Source: Spirochaetota bacterium (GTDB lineage Bacteria; Spirochaetota; UBA4802; UBA5550). Taken from it: a stretch of DNA of 64,000 nucleotides. This document shows positions 26,380 to 34,969 of this stretch, piece after piece (the stretch's first letter is position 1; every line of letters begins with the position of its first letter). The notes under the pieces are model-generated. The model worked only from the letters and a program-made list of their open reading frames with translations, was not told where the DNA came from and ran no database searches. Position numbers and translations under genes: made by a program. Location of the stretch: the NCBI GenBank assembly GCA_024276015.1, contig JAJRXZ010000032.1:47457-111456 (forward strand), given 5' to 3'.

Positions 26380-26823
26380 ATGAAAAAAGGATTACTGGCA
26401 CTTTCTATTGCAGCAATAGTATCAGTTACTGCTGCAGATGTTTTTTCTCACGGCTGGGGCAGAGGCCCGGGCGGATACGGATATTGTAGCGGTCCTGGCT
26501 TTGGCAGAGGCCCGGGTTTCGGCAGAGGACCCGGATTTTTACACGGTCCAGGATTAGGAATGAATTTCAGACATCTTGAAATAATGAAATATGAACTGGG
26601 ATTAAGTGAAAATCAGATTGAAAAGATCTTCAAACTGGGCACCAAATACAGAGAGAAATATTTTACAAACCGCAATAATTACGGCAAACTTAACTCTCTG
26701 AGAGCTGAACACAGAAAAGAGATTGAAAAGATCCTGAACAAAGAACAGAGAGCAAAATTTAAAAGCTATTACAGTTTTGGAAGATACGGATGGTTCGGCG
26801 GCTGTTACAACGAAGCAAATTAA
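26380..26823 (+). CDS. Spy/CpxP/ZraP-like periplasmic protein
   Basis: 147 aa with a signal peptide (cleavage near VFSHG). A Gly/Pro/Phe-rich stretch follows, with tandem GFGRGPGFGRGPG units and His residues, then a helical region LGLSENQIEKIFKLGTKY and LNKEQRAKFKSYY that has the LTxxQ-like pattern of this family. Such proteins act as periplasmic chaperones or metal (zinc/copper) stress proteins. An identity as Spy versus ZraP cannot be settled. A strong terminator-like hairpin follows. Confidence 0.75.
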   Translation: MKKGLLALSIAAIVSVTAADVFSHGWGRGPGGYGYCSGPGFGRGPGFGRGPGFLHGPGLGMNFRHLEIMKYELGLSENQIEKIFKLGTKYREKYFTNRNNYGKLNSLRAEHRKEIEKILNKEQRAKFKSYYSFGRYGWFGGCYNEAN

Positions 26824-26853
26824 TTATTACGAATATTTTCTCCATATAAGATT

Positions 26854-26890
26854 AAGAAAGAGGAGAGCTCATACGAGAACCCTCTTTCTT
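26854..26890 (+). terminator. terminator after the Spy/ZraP-like gene
   Basis: AAGAAAGAGG (26854-26863) pairs with CCTCTTTCTT (26881-26890) around a 17-base loop, followed by GCATTTT. It lies between convergent genes. Confidence 0.6.
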
Positions 26891-26935
26891 GCATTTTAAA
26901 CAGATTATTTCTGATTAATGATTTATACAAAAAGG

Positions 26936-29344
26936 TCAGGAATTTGTCAGCATATTTACTGTTGATCCTGAAGGTCCCCCTGATATTTCCAGGATCTGAG
27001 GGAATTCTTCCTTAATTTCGTCAATATGAGATATAATAAAAATCTGCCGGTAAATTTCCTGCAGCATATTAAAGGCATTGAGAATTTCAAATCTTCTCTC
27101 CCTATCCTGGCTTCCGAAAATTTCATCAAAACCTAAGAATCCTGACGAACCGGCACCTGAAAGATCACGTATTGCATTTCCAATTGATATTCTGAGACAC
27201 AAATTTGCAAGGTCAATTTCTCCGCCTGAGAAACGCTGTATGGGATAAAACTGCCCGTCATCCATTATATAAAAATTGAAATCATCATCAACATCTATCG
27301 ATTCATACCTGCCGCGCGTTAGCTGCTGGAAAAGATTTCCTGCATAACCCGCTATTGCCGGCCTTACTTTTTCAAGAACTGCATTCTTAAAATCATCCAT
27401 ATAACAGTTAAGCCTATCCAGATCAACAAATTTATTTCTTGTTTTTTCAACAAAGTCCCTTCTCTTCCGGTCATCCTTTAGCTCTTTTAAAACTTCGTTG
27501 ACTTTAATATCCATATTTAATATATCTTTTTTCTTTCTATTCAGTTCCTCACGAATAATATCTTTCTCACTCTCTTTTTCCGACTGATTTAATTCTGCTT
27601 CTCTATATTTTTTTTCCGAATAGGGTATTTCTTTTAGCCTGCTGTTGATTGCTCTTTTTTCTGAATCAAGTTTATCAAGACTATTTTTATATTCATTTAA
27701 TTCATTTTCAAGATGGGGAATATTTTTTACATCTGCATTGAGGGTTAAATATTTTTCATGAATATGATTTAATTCGTCAAGGCGATTCAAGAGGGATTTA
27801 TGCTCGATTGAATCATATTCAATTTTACCGAAATTTTCCATTCCAGTTTTAAGCTCATTATAATGCTCTGTTTTAAGTGCCATCTCGTTGTTCAGCTTTT
27901 CCATATTACTCTTCGCCTGGTTTAACTGCGCAATAACATCTTTTAATGACTGAATATCATTATATGTTTTTTCTTTGTTTCTATTGAGATTATCAATTGA
28001 TTTTTCAGTCTTCTTTAACTTATCCCTTAAGCCTGCCAGTTCATTATGCCGGTATTTTTCAATTTCGCCATTAAGTTTTTCAAGCGTGCTTTCATATGCA
28101 TCCATAAGAGGCCTCAGGCAGGTGGGGCAGCATGATTCCCTGCCTGCATCTTTTATTTTTAAGATACTGTCTCCTCTCTCCTTAATCAATTCATTGACCT
28201 TTCCTATTTCAGATTTTAAATCAACCTGGATAGATTTACACTTTTCAATTTCAGAATCGATTTTTTTCAGGTCACTTTCAAGCTCCGATAATTTGCCTGC
28301 TATATCACTTTCCTGATTAAGAAAATTTCTACTCTTTTCAAGTTCAACTGTAATATTCGAGATATCATTGCCAGTCGCTTCTATCTGCTTTAAAAGCCCT
28401 TCAAATTCTATGAACTTATTTTTTTTCTCATTTAATTCCGTACATTTCTTTTTCACTTCATAAAATTCTTTTTCCTCCGGTTCAAGCTTTAGTGTCTCTT
28501 CTCTGCTGTCGTACAATTTTTTCAGTTTCGATTTAACTAAATATATATTTTTCTCAGTACTTTCATATTGAGTATTTGCCTTAACGAGATCTCTATTGAT
28601 TTCAGCATACTGCCTGTAAAGACTCTGCTGATAAGAAAATTCTTTCTTTGCAGCATTATATGCTGCAAGTGCTTCTTTATGTTTATCAACTATTCTATTA
28701 ATTTCACTTTCAAGTTCCTGCCTCTTCTCAGACAATCCCCTAATGATGTTCTCTCTTTTATTGATTTCGTCCTGAGATAGTAACATCATCTCCTGACCTG
28801 CCATTTCATTTCGTACTCTTGCGCGGTCATCACGGATTAATCTCTGAATATCATCGATTTTATCCATACCCACCATTTTTCTCACAAGGAGTCTTCTGTC
28901 AGATCCGGTCGCAGAGGAGATTGCGCCCAGTTCTTTCTGACCGGCAAAAATTGACCTGGTAAAAGCATCCTTACCCATTCCAACCACCTTGATAATTTCA
29001 CCAGTTACTTCTTTCTGTCCGGTTGCAATTAATTTTTCATTGCAATAGAGATTTCCGGAAGGATTAAGGTTTTTACCGCGGAATTCCCTTAAAGCCCTGT
29101 ATAACCTTCCGCCTATTTCAAATTCAAGTTCAACAATCACACTATCCTTTGAGTCAGAGCCGCTTGTCCGCAGGTATTCTTTTCTAAAAGGCATTTCACC
29201 GTATAATGCAAGCAGGATGGCTTCAAATATACTTGATTTGCCGGAGCCGTTTTTCCCAATAATACCTGTTAAACCTTCCATAAATTGGATTTTCTGATCT
29301 TTGTATTGCTTGAAATTTTTTAAATACAGTTTAATTAAAATCAT
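26936..29344 (-). CDS. sbcC: exonuclease subunit SbcC (Rad50 type)
   Basis: 802 aa. The Walker A GKNGSGKSSIFEA lies near residues 33-45. Long coiled coils (about 170-640) are split at a zinc hook CPTC (in SCCPTCLRP). The ABC signature FSGGEIDLANLCLRI and Walker B GFLGFDEIF are near the C-terminus. It forms with SbcD an ATP-dependent nuclease that processes hairpins and blocked DNA ends. It is shorter than E. coli SbcC (1048 aa). It starts 24 bases after the sbcD stop. Confidence 0.95.
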   Translation of the reverse strand: MILIKLYLKNFKQYKDQKIQFMEGLTGIIGKNGSGKSSIFEAILLALYGEMPFRKEYLRTSGSDSKDSVIVELEFEIGGRLYRALREFRGKNLNPSGNLYCNEKLIATGQKEVTGEIIKVVGMGKDAFTRSIFAGQKELGAISSATGSDRRLLVRKMVGMDKIDDIQRLIRDDRARVRNEMAGQEMMLLSQDEINKRENIIRGLSEKRQELESEINRIVDKHKEALAAYNAAKKEFSYQQSLYRQYAEINRDLVKANTQYESTEKNIYLVKSKLKKLYDSREETLKLEPEEKEFYEVKKKCTELNEKKNKFIEFEGLLKQIEATGNDISNITVELEKSRNFLNQESDIAGKLSELESDLKKIDSEIEKCKSIQVDLKSEIGKVNELIKERGDSILKIKDAGRESCCPTCLRPLMDAYESTLEKLNGEIEKYRHNELAGLRDKLKKTEKSIDNLNRNKEKTYNDIQSLKDVIAQLNQAKSNMEKLNNEMALKTEHYNELKTGMENFGKIEYDSIEHKSLLNRLDELNHIHEKYLTLNADVKNIPHLENELNEYKNSLDKLDSEKRAINSRLKEIPYSEKKYREAELNQSEKESEKDIIREELNRKKKDILNMDIKVNEVLKELKDDRKRRDFVEKTRNKFVDLDRLNCYMDDFKNAVLEKVRPAIAGYAGNLFQQLTRGRYESIDVDDDFNFYIMDDGQFYPIQRFSGGEIDLANLCLRISIGNAIRDLSGAGSSGFLGFDEIFGSQDRERRFEILNAFNMLQEIYRQIFIISHIDEIKEEFPQILEISGGPSGSTVNMLTNS

Positions 29345-29368
29345 TATTTTAACTCGTTAAATATTTTC

Positions 29369-30505
29369 TTATTCTTCCCTGTTGTATTTTCCGAAATATT
29401 TCATTGCAAGGTTGTATATTTTTTTAAATTCTTTATCATTCTCAGCATTTTTTTTCAAAAATTCCTTAAATAAAATATCAAGGCTCTCAGTTTTCCTGTC
29501 AATAAATGATATGCTATGTTTTTCATCATTAAAAATTCTTCTGGGAAGAACGGCAAGAGAACCCGGAAACTGACCATTAAGCCAGCTATTTGATATTTCC
29601 GCACTCTGAGAAGATTTCACACCATGAAGGTAAACACTGATTATGGCTTCTTTGCAGTTAACTGAATCATTCTTTTCTTTTATTTCCTTTTTTAAATCGG
29701 AAACACTCTTATCAAAACAATTTTTTATATCAAACCTGTGCCAGGGTCTTACACTGATAGTTTCAAACTTTACGGATACTTCTTCTTTATCTGAAATTTC
29801 AATCAGGGCAAATCCCTTCTCCTTACCCGATTCCCTGTCGCTGAGCCTTTCAGTAGAACCTGAATAATATGCATTTTTAAGCCTTTTTATCTTTTGAAAG
29901 TTATGCCAGTGCCCTGCTCCCACATAATTAAAATTATCAAGCATCTTAAATTTATCAGAAGGGAAAATCCGCTCTCCATATTCTTCCATAAGAAAATCTT
30001 TTCCTACAGAGGTATGAAGCATTAAAATATTTATTTTGCCGTTAACAGGTTTTACAGCATTAAGTTCTTTTAAAAAAATATCCTCGTCATTGATATGCGG
30101 GAGACCGTGAAAAACTATGTTCCCTATAACAACAGTTTCATAACTCTGCCGAAATATCGGATAGAGGCCATCAATTGATTTAAAAGCCTTAAGTATGGGA
30201 CTTGTATATGCTGTTCTTGGAGTTGAATGGTTCCCTCCTATTACAACAAAGGGGATTCCGGAATCTGAAAGCCTTTTTAACTGGTTCAAAGCTTCAATCA
30301 TCGGCCTGTTTGCCGGCGATGGCCGATGGAAAAAATCGCCCGTATGTATAACAGAATAGGGCTTTAATTGTACTATTCTGTCAACAATCTGACGAAAAGA
30401 TCTGTAAAAATCACCTTCACGGCAATTAATCCCGTCAGCATCAACACAATCAAGGTCATTGAAGCCAAGGTGTGTATCCGACAGATGAACTATTTTTATA
30501 CTCAT
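29369..30505 (-). CDS. sbcD: exonuclease subunit SbcD (Mre11 type)
   Basis: 378 aa. The metallophosphatase motifs are present: HLSDTHLG, VIHTGDFFHRPSPANR, VVIGGNHSTP, ILMLHTSVG and YVGAGHWHNF. It uses Mn2+ for nuclease activity and is regulated by SbcC ATP binding. The C-terminal part is the capping domain. AGGTT precedes the ATG. Confidence 0.95.
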   Translation of the reverse strand: MSIKIVHLSDTHLGFNDLDCVDADGINCREGDFYRSFRQIVDRIVQLKPYSVIHTGDFFHRPSPANRPMIEALNQLKRLSDSGIPFVVIGGNHSTPRTAYTSPILKAFKSIDGLYPIFRQSYETVVIGNIVFHGLPHINDEDIFLKELNAVKPVNGKINILMLHTSVGKDFLMEEYGERIFPSDKFKMLDNFNYVGAGHWHNFQKIKRLKNAYYSGSTERLSDRESGKEKGFALIEISDKEEVSVKFETISVRPWHRFDIKNCFDKSVSDLKKEIKEKNDSVNCKEAIISVYLHGVKSSQSAEISNSWLNGQFPGSLAVLPRRIFNDEKHSISFIDRKTESLDILFKEFLKKNAENDKEFKKIYNLAMKYFGKYNREE

Positions 30506-30607
30506 ATTAACCTGAAAAATTGAAACATTATTTCTATAGTTAATACTAATAAAGTCAGTAATTTATAAAGTATTTTTTGATTTTTATATAACAAAATTAT
30601 TACTGCT

Positions 30608-30642
30608 GTTTATTACATTATATGTAGCGTTTATTACATTAT
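30608..30642. repeat. direct repeat pair, possible operator
   Basis: GTTTATTACATTAT occurs at 30608-30621 and again at 30629-30642, exactly 21 bases apart (two helical turns), ending 23 bases before the -35 of the promoter at 30666. The position suggests a regulator site. The rest of this gap (30506-30862) holds the promoter, a leader of about 160 bases and no gene I can see. Confidence 0.55.
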
Positions 30643-30665
30643 TAAAACCTTTCATTCCGGAAAGG

Positions 30666-30693
30666 TTGACAAAAAATTTTTTATATTTATAAT
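30666..30693 (+). promoter_or_regulatory. perfect sigma70 promoter
   Basis: TTGACA (30666-30671) and TATAAT (30688-30693) match consensus exactly with a 16-base spacer. It lies about 170 bases upstream of the 61-aa gene at 30863, leaving a leader of roughly 160 bases. Near the start codon, CTTC and GAAG flank the ribosome site (30848-30861) and could partly close it. Confidence 0.7.
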
Positions 30694-30862
30694 AAAAGTA
30701 TGACTATTTAATTTTACACTTTTTCTTAGGAAAGTGAATATTAATAGATAAAATGCAAGAGTAATACGTTAATGCACTACTAATCTATATCGAAAATATT
30801 AGACAGCAAGGAAAGAGCTGTTAATATCATAAAATAATGAGAAAACTTCTCGGAGGAAGAAA

Positions 30863-31048
30863 ATGAAAGAACTCGACTTTGATCTGGATATTACTATGTA
30901 TCCTCTGCTTGCAGAACGCTATGGAGACAACATGTTAAAAATTAAAATTATAGAGATGTGCCGAAAATCCAATCTGCCAGTCAATAATAAAAACATTAAT
31001 GATATGGCAGAGAGTCTCGAAAATGAGCTGTCAGCGCTGGCGGTTTGA
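30863..31048 (+). CDS. small hypothetical protein, 61 aa
   Basis: An acidic small protein, MKELDFDLDITMYPLLAERY..., mainly helical, with no signal peptide or membrane segment. The ribosome site CGGAGGAAG is excellent. It has its own perfect promoter and a terminator at 31089-31114, so it is a single-gene unit likely to be well expressed. I do not recognise it. It may be an antitoxin-like or regulatory peptide; no partner lies next to it. Confidence 0.65.
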   Translation: MKELDFDLDITMYPLLAERYGDNMLKIKIIEMCRKSNLPVNNKNINDMAESLENELSALAV

Positions 31049-31088
31049 CCGATTTTTAATACTAACCTTTATAAGAGACTTTTCTACT

Positions 31089-31114
31089 AAATGCTGTATA
31101 AATATACAGCATTT
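31089..31114 (+). terminator. rho-independent terminator of the small gene
   Basis: AAATGCTGTATA pairs perfectly with TATACAGCATTT around a 2-base centre, followed by TT and a T-rich run. It lies 40 bases after the stop codon of the 61-aa gene. Confidence 0.8.
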
Positions 31115-31229
31115 TTCATTGATATGCCGCAAATTTCATGATAAATATTTGAAAAGATACTTGAAATTATTAAATTATTATTTTAATCTCTGTTTTTCTA
31201 TTTCGGTAAAAAGGATCAAAGAGAATGTA

Positions 31230-32120
31230 ATGCTTGAAAAAACTATCGCAAAATTAAAAGAAGAAATCGTTATTATTAAGAATCCCGACGGGTCCAATGG
31301 TACAGGTATAATACTGGATGACCTCTCGATAATTGTTACAAACAGCCATGTTGTTACAGGCTGCAGAAATGCCAGAATTGAAACAAATGACAGAAAACCC
31401 TTTATTGCAAAAGTTATCTATTCTAATAAAATCATTGATTTTGCTTTTCTCCTCTGCAATAATCTGAATATCAATACAAGGCCTGTTCTATCCTCAAGGG
31501 AGAATATTCTTGAAGGTGAGGATGTGGTTGCTATAGGCCACCCCTTCGGCTACGGCTTTACTGTTACAAAGGGGATAATTTCCTCGCTGAGAAGAGAAGT
31601 AAAGGGCATCGAATATATACAGACCGACGTTCCCATTAATCCCGGAAATTCAGGCGGCCCTCTAATTGATTCAAGAGGCGAAATCATAGGTATCAATACT
31701 TGGATCGTTTCCAACGCACAGAATCTATCATTTGCCGTACCTTCGAAATATATAATCGAGGCATATAATTCTCTTCCTCCCGTTGAAAAAATCCTATCCG
31801 GATATTATTGTCCCGCATGCGGTAAAATGAATGACGAAAAAACCAAATACTGCAATCACTGCGGGCATCAAATTTTCGAAGACAGACTTAATGAAAAGAT
31901 CGTAAAAGATACCGGATACTGTATTATATGCAGAACTCAGAATGAGATCGATGAAAAATACTGCAAAAAATGCGGCGCAAAGCTTCTCAAAAAAGAAGAG
32001 CCGAAAAACTCAAATAATGCCGGCAGTATAAAACCGAACGAAACAATAGAATGCCCCGGATGCGGGCACAAAAACAGAGGACAGAAATACTGCAGAAAAT
32101 GCGGGAAAACATTAATTTAA
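31230..32120 (+). CDS. trypsin-like serine protease (S1C) with three C-terminal zinc ribbons
   Basis: 296 aa from the ATG at 31230. The catalytic triad is visible: His40 in VTNSHVV, Asp70 in IIDFAF and Ser141 in NPGNSGGPL, the HtrA/DegP type. No PDZ domain follows. Instead residues about 190-296 hold three zinc-ribbon units, each with two pairs of Cys: CPACGKM/YCNHCGH, CIICRTQ/YCKKCGA and CPGCGHK/YCRKCGK. There is no signal peptide, so it is probably cytoplasmic. The frame is open far upstream, but without coding character. It lies next to a YbjN-like gene. Confidence 0.85.
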   Translation: MLEKTIAKLKEEIVIIKNPDGSNGTGIILDDLSIIVTNSHVVTGCRNARIETNDRKPFIAKVIYSNKIIDFAFLLCNNLNINTRPVLSSRENILEGEDVVAIGHPFGYGFTVTKGIISSLRREVKGIEYIQTDVPINPGNSGGPLIDSRGEIIGINTWIVSNAQNLSFAVPSKYIIEAYNSLPPVEKILSGYYCPACGKMNDEKTKYCNHCGHQIFEDRLNEKIVKDTGYCIICRTQNEIDEKYCKKCGAKLLKKEEPKNSNNAGSIKPNETIECPGCGHKNRGQKYCRKCGKTLI

Positions 32121-32139
32121 GTTTGAAGGAGGTTTATTC

Positions 32140-32598
32140 ATGTCAGATCGATTTACAAGAACAGATTCAGAGCCGCTTCAGAGTACAATTGATATTATAA
32201 ACCGATTGTTGAGAGACTGGAATATCGAGCCCGAATCCGTAAAAAGCAAAGATAAAAATATCTGGTATCTGGTTCAGGGGTCGGCCGATTTCCATATTGA
32301 ACTATTCAAATTCAACAAGGGAAGAGATATTGGAGACGTTGACTGCATAGAAATAGGCGGCGTTATTATGAAAATGCCGGAGGATAACTTCCTTCCTTTG
32401 TACAGACGCCTCCTTGAATTGAATTCCACTTCCGTGGGCGTATACTTCGCTATAAGAGGCGATCTTGTAATGCTTCTCGCAACCAGAGAAGTCGTAGGAA
32501 TGGATTACGCCGAATTAAAAACGCTTGTTGACGAAGTCAGATACTATTCCGATTACTGGGACGATATTCTTATTGAAGAGTTTGGAGGCGCTAAATAG
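32140..32598 (+). CDS. YbjN-like protein
   Basis: 152 aa with the YbjN/CesT-type alpha-beta pattern: a first helix (STIDIINRLLRDWNI), a sheet around WYLVQGSADFHIELF, then VIMKMPEDNFLPLYRRLLEL and a C-terminal acidic helix. Related folds are type III secretion chaperones and unknown bacterial regulators. It follows the zinc-ribbon protease by 19 bases, with a strong GGAGG ribosome site, so they are probably cotranscribed. It overlaps the convergent acyltransferase gene by 8 bases. Confidence 0.7.
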   Translation: MSDRFTRTDSEPLQSTIDIINRLLRDWNIEPESVKSKDKNIWYLVQGSADFHIELFKFNKGRDIGDVDCIEIGGVIMKMPEDNFLPLYRRLLELNSTSVGVYFAIRGDLVMLLATREVVGMDYAELKTLVDEVRYYSDYWDDILIEEFGGAK

Positions 32599-33718
32599 AA
32601 GCCTCTTGCTTCTCATAGTTCTTTACAGGATTTGCATATCCTTCCAGAATTATCAACTGCAATTCGGGCTGAAGCCGTTTATAGCGTTCAAGGAATCTGT
32701 TTTTCTCCTCCTGATCATATTTGCCGCTGTACTTGCCCGATCTGTTCAATACATCAAAGGCGATGTAGTTGGAAGGCCAGAGTCTGTAATTTAGCTGGAT
32801 CTCTCTGTCAAGATAAAGTGCTGTTTCTTTCTCACTGGTCAGTTCTTTTTTAAGAGGCTTTCCGAAGCTCAGATGAACCCTTCCTTTGTATCCCTTTATA
32901 CCGAGATTCATGCTTACCAGATCGTCTCGTTTACTCTTGCCCGGTAATTCTTCCTTTTTCTTCTTAAACAGTTCCAGCCCCTTGAGCCTGTCGCAGGGGT
33001 CATATTCGTATGATATGGAAATAGGGACAATATTAAGTTTTTTTATATAATCGGCAAGTTCCATTCCGCGTTCGCGCTGTGACAGATGCAGCATTTTTAT
33101 AATTGCAGGATTAGTAAAATCATTGCCGTCTTTTGCTCTTCCTTCTCTCTGGGCGATCCAAACAGAATTCCCTTCACTAAGCGTATATTCAATATACTTA
33201 GATAGTTTTATTGACTCTTTTAACTGTTCCACTATTGGAAGATCCCTTTTAACAATAAAGGATCTATTTACGCGAATAAGATCCGAAATGAAATTATTTA
33301 TTAATAAATTATCCCCGAAAGCTATTTCCAGAGTATCAAAACCGTTTTTGTGCAAATGATAATTAGCGAGAGCCGGATCAAGAGTAATATCCCTGTGATT
33401 ACTGATAAAAAGATAATTTTCATCTGCAGATAAATTTTCGAGACCCGAACATGTCAATTCATCTATGGTGTTGTCAATTACGGGCTGAAGCATTAATCGG
33501 ATCACGATCTTTTCCTGAAACTCTTTAACAGTTCTGATCTCCAGCAGCTGTTTCTTTAAAGAATTCAGGATATTATCCTCCCGATTCCCCTGCGAAGTCC
33601 CCTGTCCCATAAAAAATTTTATTCCCTGATAAAAATCGGGACTTTCAGCCAGTCTCTTCATAATACCGGAAACTTCATGATCTCTATAAGGCCTTATATC
33701 ATCAAAATCAACTTCCAT
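32591..33718 (-). CDS. glycerol-3-phosphate/1-acylglycerol acyltransferase-like protein
   Basis: 375 aa, PlsC-type domain. The block I motif is ISNHRDITLDPALANYH, and the later SVWIAQREGRAKDGNDFT stands in for the usual EGTR block. It would transfer an acyl group from acyl-ACP or acyl-CoA to glycerol-phosphate lipids during membrane lipid synthesis. The long C-terminal region (about 230-375) has no known role. No membrane span is obvious. GAGG precedes the ATG. Confidence 0.75.
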   Translation of the reverse strand: MEVDFDDIRPYRDHEVSGIMKRLAESPDFYQGIKFFMGQGTSQGNREDNILNSLKKQLLEIRTVKEFQEKIVIRLMLQPVIDNTIDELTCSGLENLSADENYLFISNHRDITLDPALANYHLHKNGFDTLEIAFGDNLLINNFISDLIRVNRSFIVKRDLPIVEQLKESIKLSKYIEYTLSEGNSVWIAQREGRAKDGNDFTNPAIIKMLHLSQRERGMELADYIKKLNIVPISISYEYDPCDRLKGLELFKKKKEELPGKSKRDDLVSMNLGIKGYKGRVHLSFGKPLKKELTSEKETALYLDREIQLNYRLWPSNYIAFDVLNRSGKYSGKYDQEEKNRFLERYKRLQPELQLIILEGYANPVKNYEKQEASI

Positions 33719-33918
33719 TAGAACCTCTATGCTAATTACTGTGGAAAAGATCTCTTTACAAGATTAGAATGAGTATATACCTTGTCAAGCATATCCCGCT
33801 CAATGAATTATTACTACGGACAAGGGGTATCTGCCAAGTGCCTCTTTTTGAGAAATACATATACAAGCTGTTTTGAAAAATTACATACCACCGTGCAGAT
33901 AATTGAATTGGGAATGCG

Positions 33919-34968
33919 CTATCTGCTCCATGAAAAGAGCCTCGCGCCTATGGTAATGCAGACAATAGTAATTATGCATAATACGGCAACTTCAAAGCTT
34001 ACATCGGAAAGCGCGGCTCCGTCATTCATAACTTTTCTTACAGCGCTGTTCATATATGTCAGAGGAAATATTTTTGCAGATGTTTTTACCCATTCAGGTG
34101 CTCCTTCAAGGGAAAACCATACTTCCGAAAGAAACATCATGGGCCATGTAATAAAATTCAGGATCCCGCTTGTAAATTCCTCACTGGTACCGCGCGATGC
34201 AACAAGAAGACCCATAGATGTCAAAGCGCATCCTCCGGTAAAATATATCAGCAATATTGTTAAGTATGACCCTTCCACTCTGAAATTAAAGATCAAATCA
34301 CAGCCGAACCATATAATAACAAGAGAAAACATCAGCAAAAATATCCGCGACAGCATCTGGGCGCTTAAATATTCCAGGGCAGTAAGGGGTGTCGCTTTCA
34401 GTCTTTTAAGAACTCCGTTCTTTCTATATCTTACTATAATATAACCTACACCCCATAAAGCCGAAAACATCATGTTCATTGCCAGAATACCGGGAAACAT
34501 CCAGTCTATATACTTTATCTCAACACCTTTGATAGTTTTTTTCTCTCCCAATTTACCCCCAAGATCGGACGCCATAGCAGATCTCAGCATCTGTTCTGCA
34601 ATATATCCCTTCGGTGACGTACTGCTGACCCAGTAATAGGGCTTCCCCATACCTTTCCGCAGGAGAAGGTCGATCCGATGATGTTTTAGTTGTTTCATTC
34701 CTTCATCAAAGTCCCGAAATCCGATAAATTCCACATACCTGATCCTCTTTAACGATTCAGATACCGCCGATGAAGAAAGGTTTATCTTTTTATCCGAAAC
34801 AGGAAAGACGCCTATTTTATAGAGGTTTTTGTTCTCATCGCCGAATATGATCCCGAAGCCCACTATGATCAAAAAGGGGAAAAGAAAATTCCATCCGAAG
34901 GCGGCTCTGTCACGGAAAAATTCCCTGTTCCTTGCAAGAAGCATTGTCCACATTCGTCTCCAGCTCAT
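33919..34968 (-). CDS. ABC-2 type transporter permease
   Basis: 349 aa. One N-terminal span (near FLFPFLIIVGFGIIFG) is followed by an extracytoplasmic domain and about five C-terminal spans, ending in a typical ABC-2 layout (EFTSGILNFITWPMMFLSEV). Substrate is not evident; drug or polymer export is common in this class. It starts one base after the end of the ATPase gene upstream, which has an in-frame stop, so the transporter may not work. Confidence 0.85.
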   Translation of the reverse strand: MSWRRMWTMLLARNREFFRDRAAFGWNFLFPFLIIVGFGIIFGDENKNLYKIGVFPVSDKKINLSSSAVSESLKRIRYVEFIGFRDFDEGMKQLKHHRIDLLLRKGMGKPYYWVSSTSPKGYIAEQMLRSAMASDLGGKLGEKKTIKGVEIKYIDWMFPGILAMNMMFSALWGVGYIIVRYRKNGVLKRLKATPLTALEYLSAQMLSRIFLLMFSLVIIWFGCDLIFNFRVEGSYLTILLIYFTGGCALTSMGLLVASRGTSEEFTSGILNFITWPMMFLSEVWFSLEGAPEWVKTSAKIFPLTYMNSAVRKVMNDGAALSDVSFEVAVLCIITIVCITIGARLFSWSR

Positions 34969-34969
34969 T

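Noticed and set aside
26380..26520. Short GC-rich tandem repeat as a mobile or regulatory repeat
   Set aside because: It is the coding sequence for GPGFGR units in a signal-peptide protein.
30999..31229. Upstream extension of the zinc-ribbon protease frame to 30999
   Set aside because: It overlaps the 61-aa gene and its terminator and has no coding character; the ATG at 31230 directly precedes the catalytic domain.
33782..34444. 220-codon plus-strand frame
   Set aside because: It runs antisense to the ABC-2 permease gene at 33919-34968, which has clear membrane spans and a ribosome site; the plus frame has no recognisable motif.
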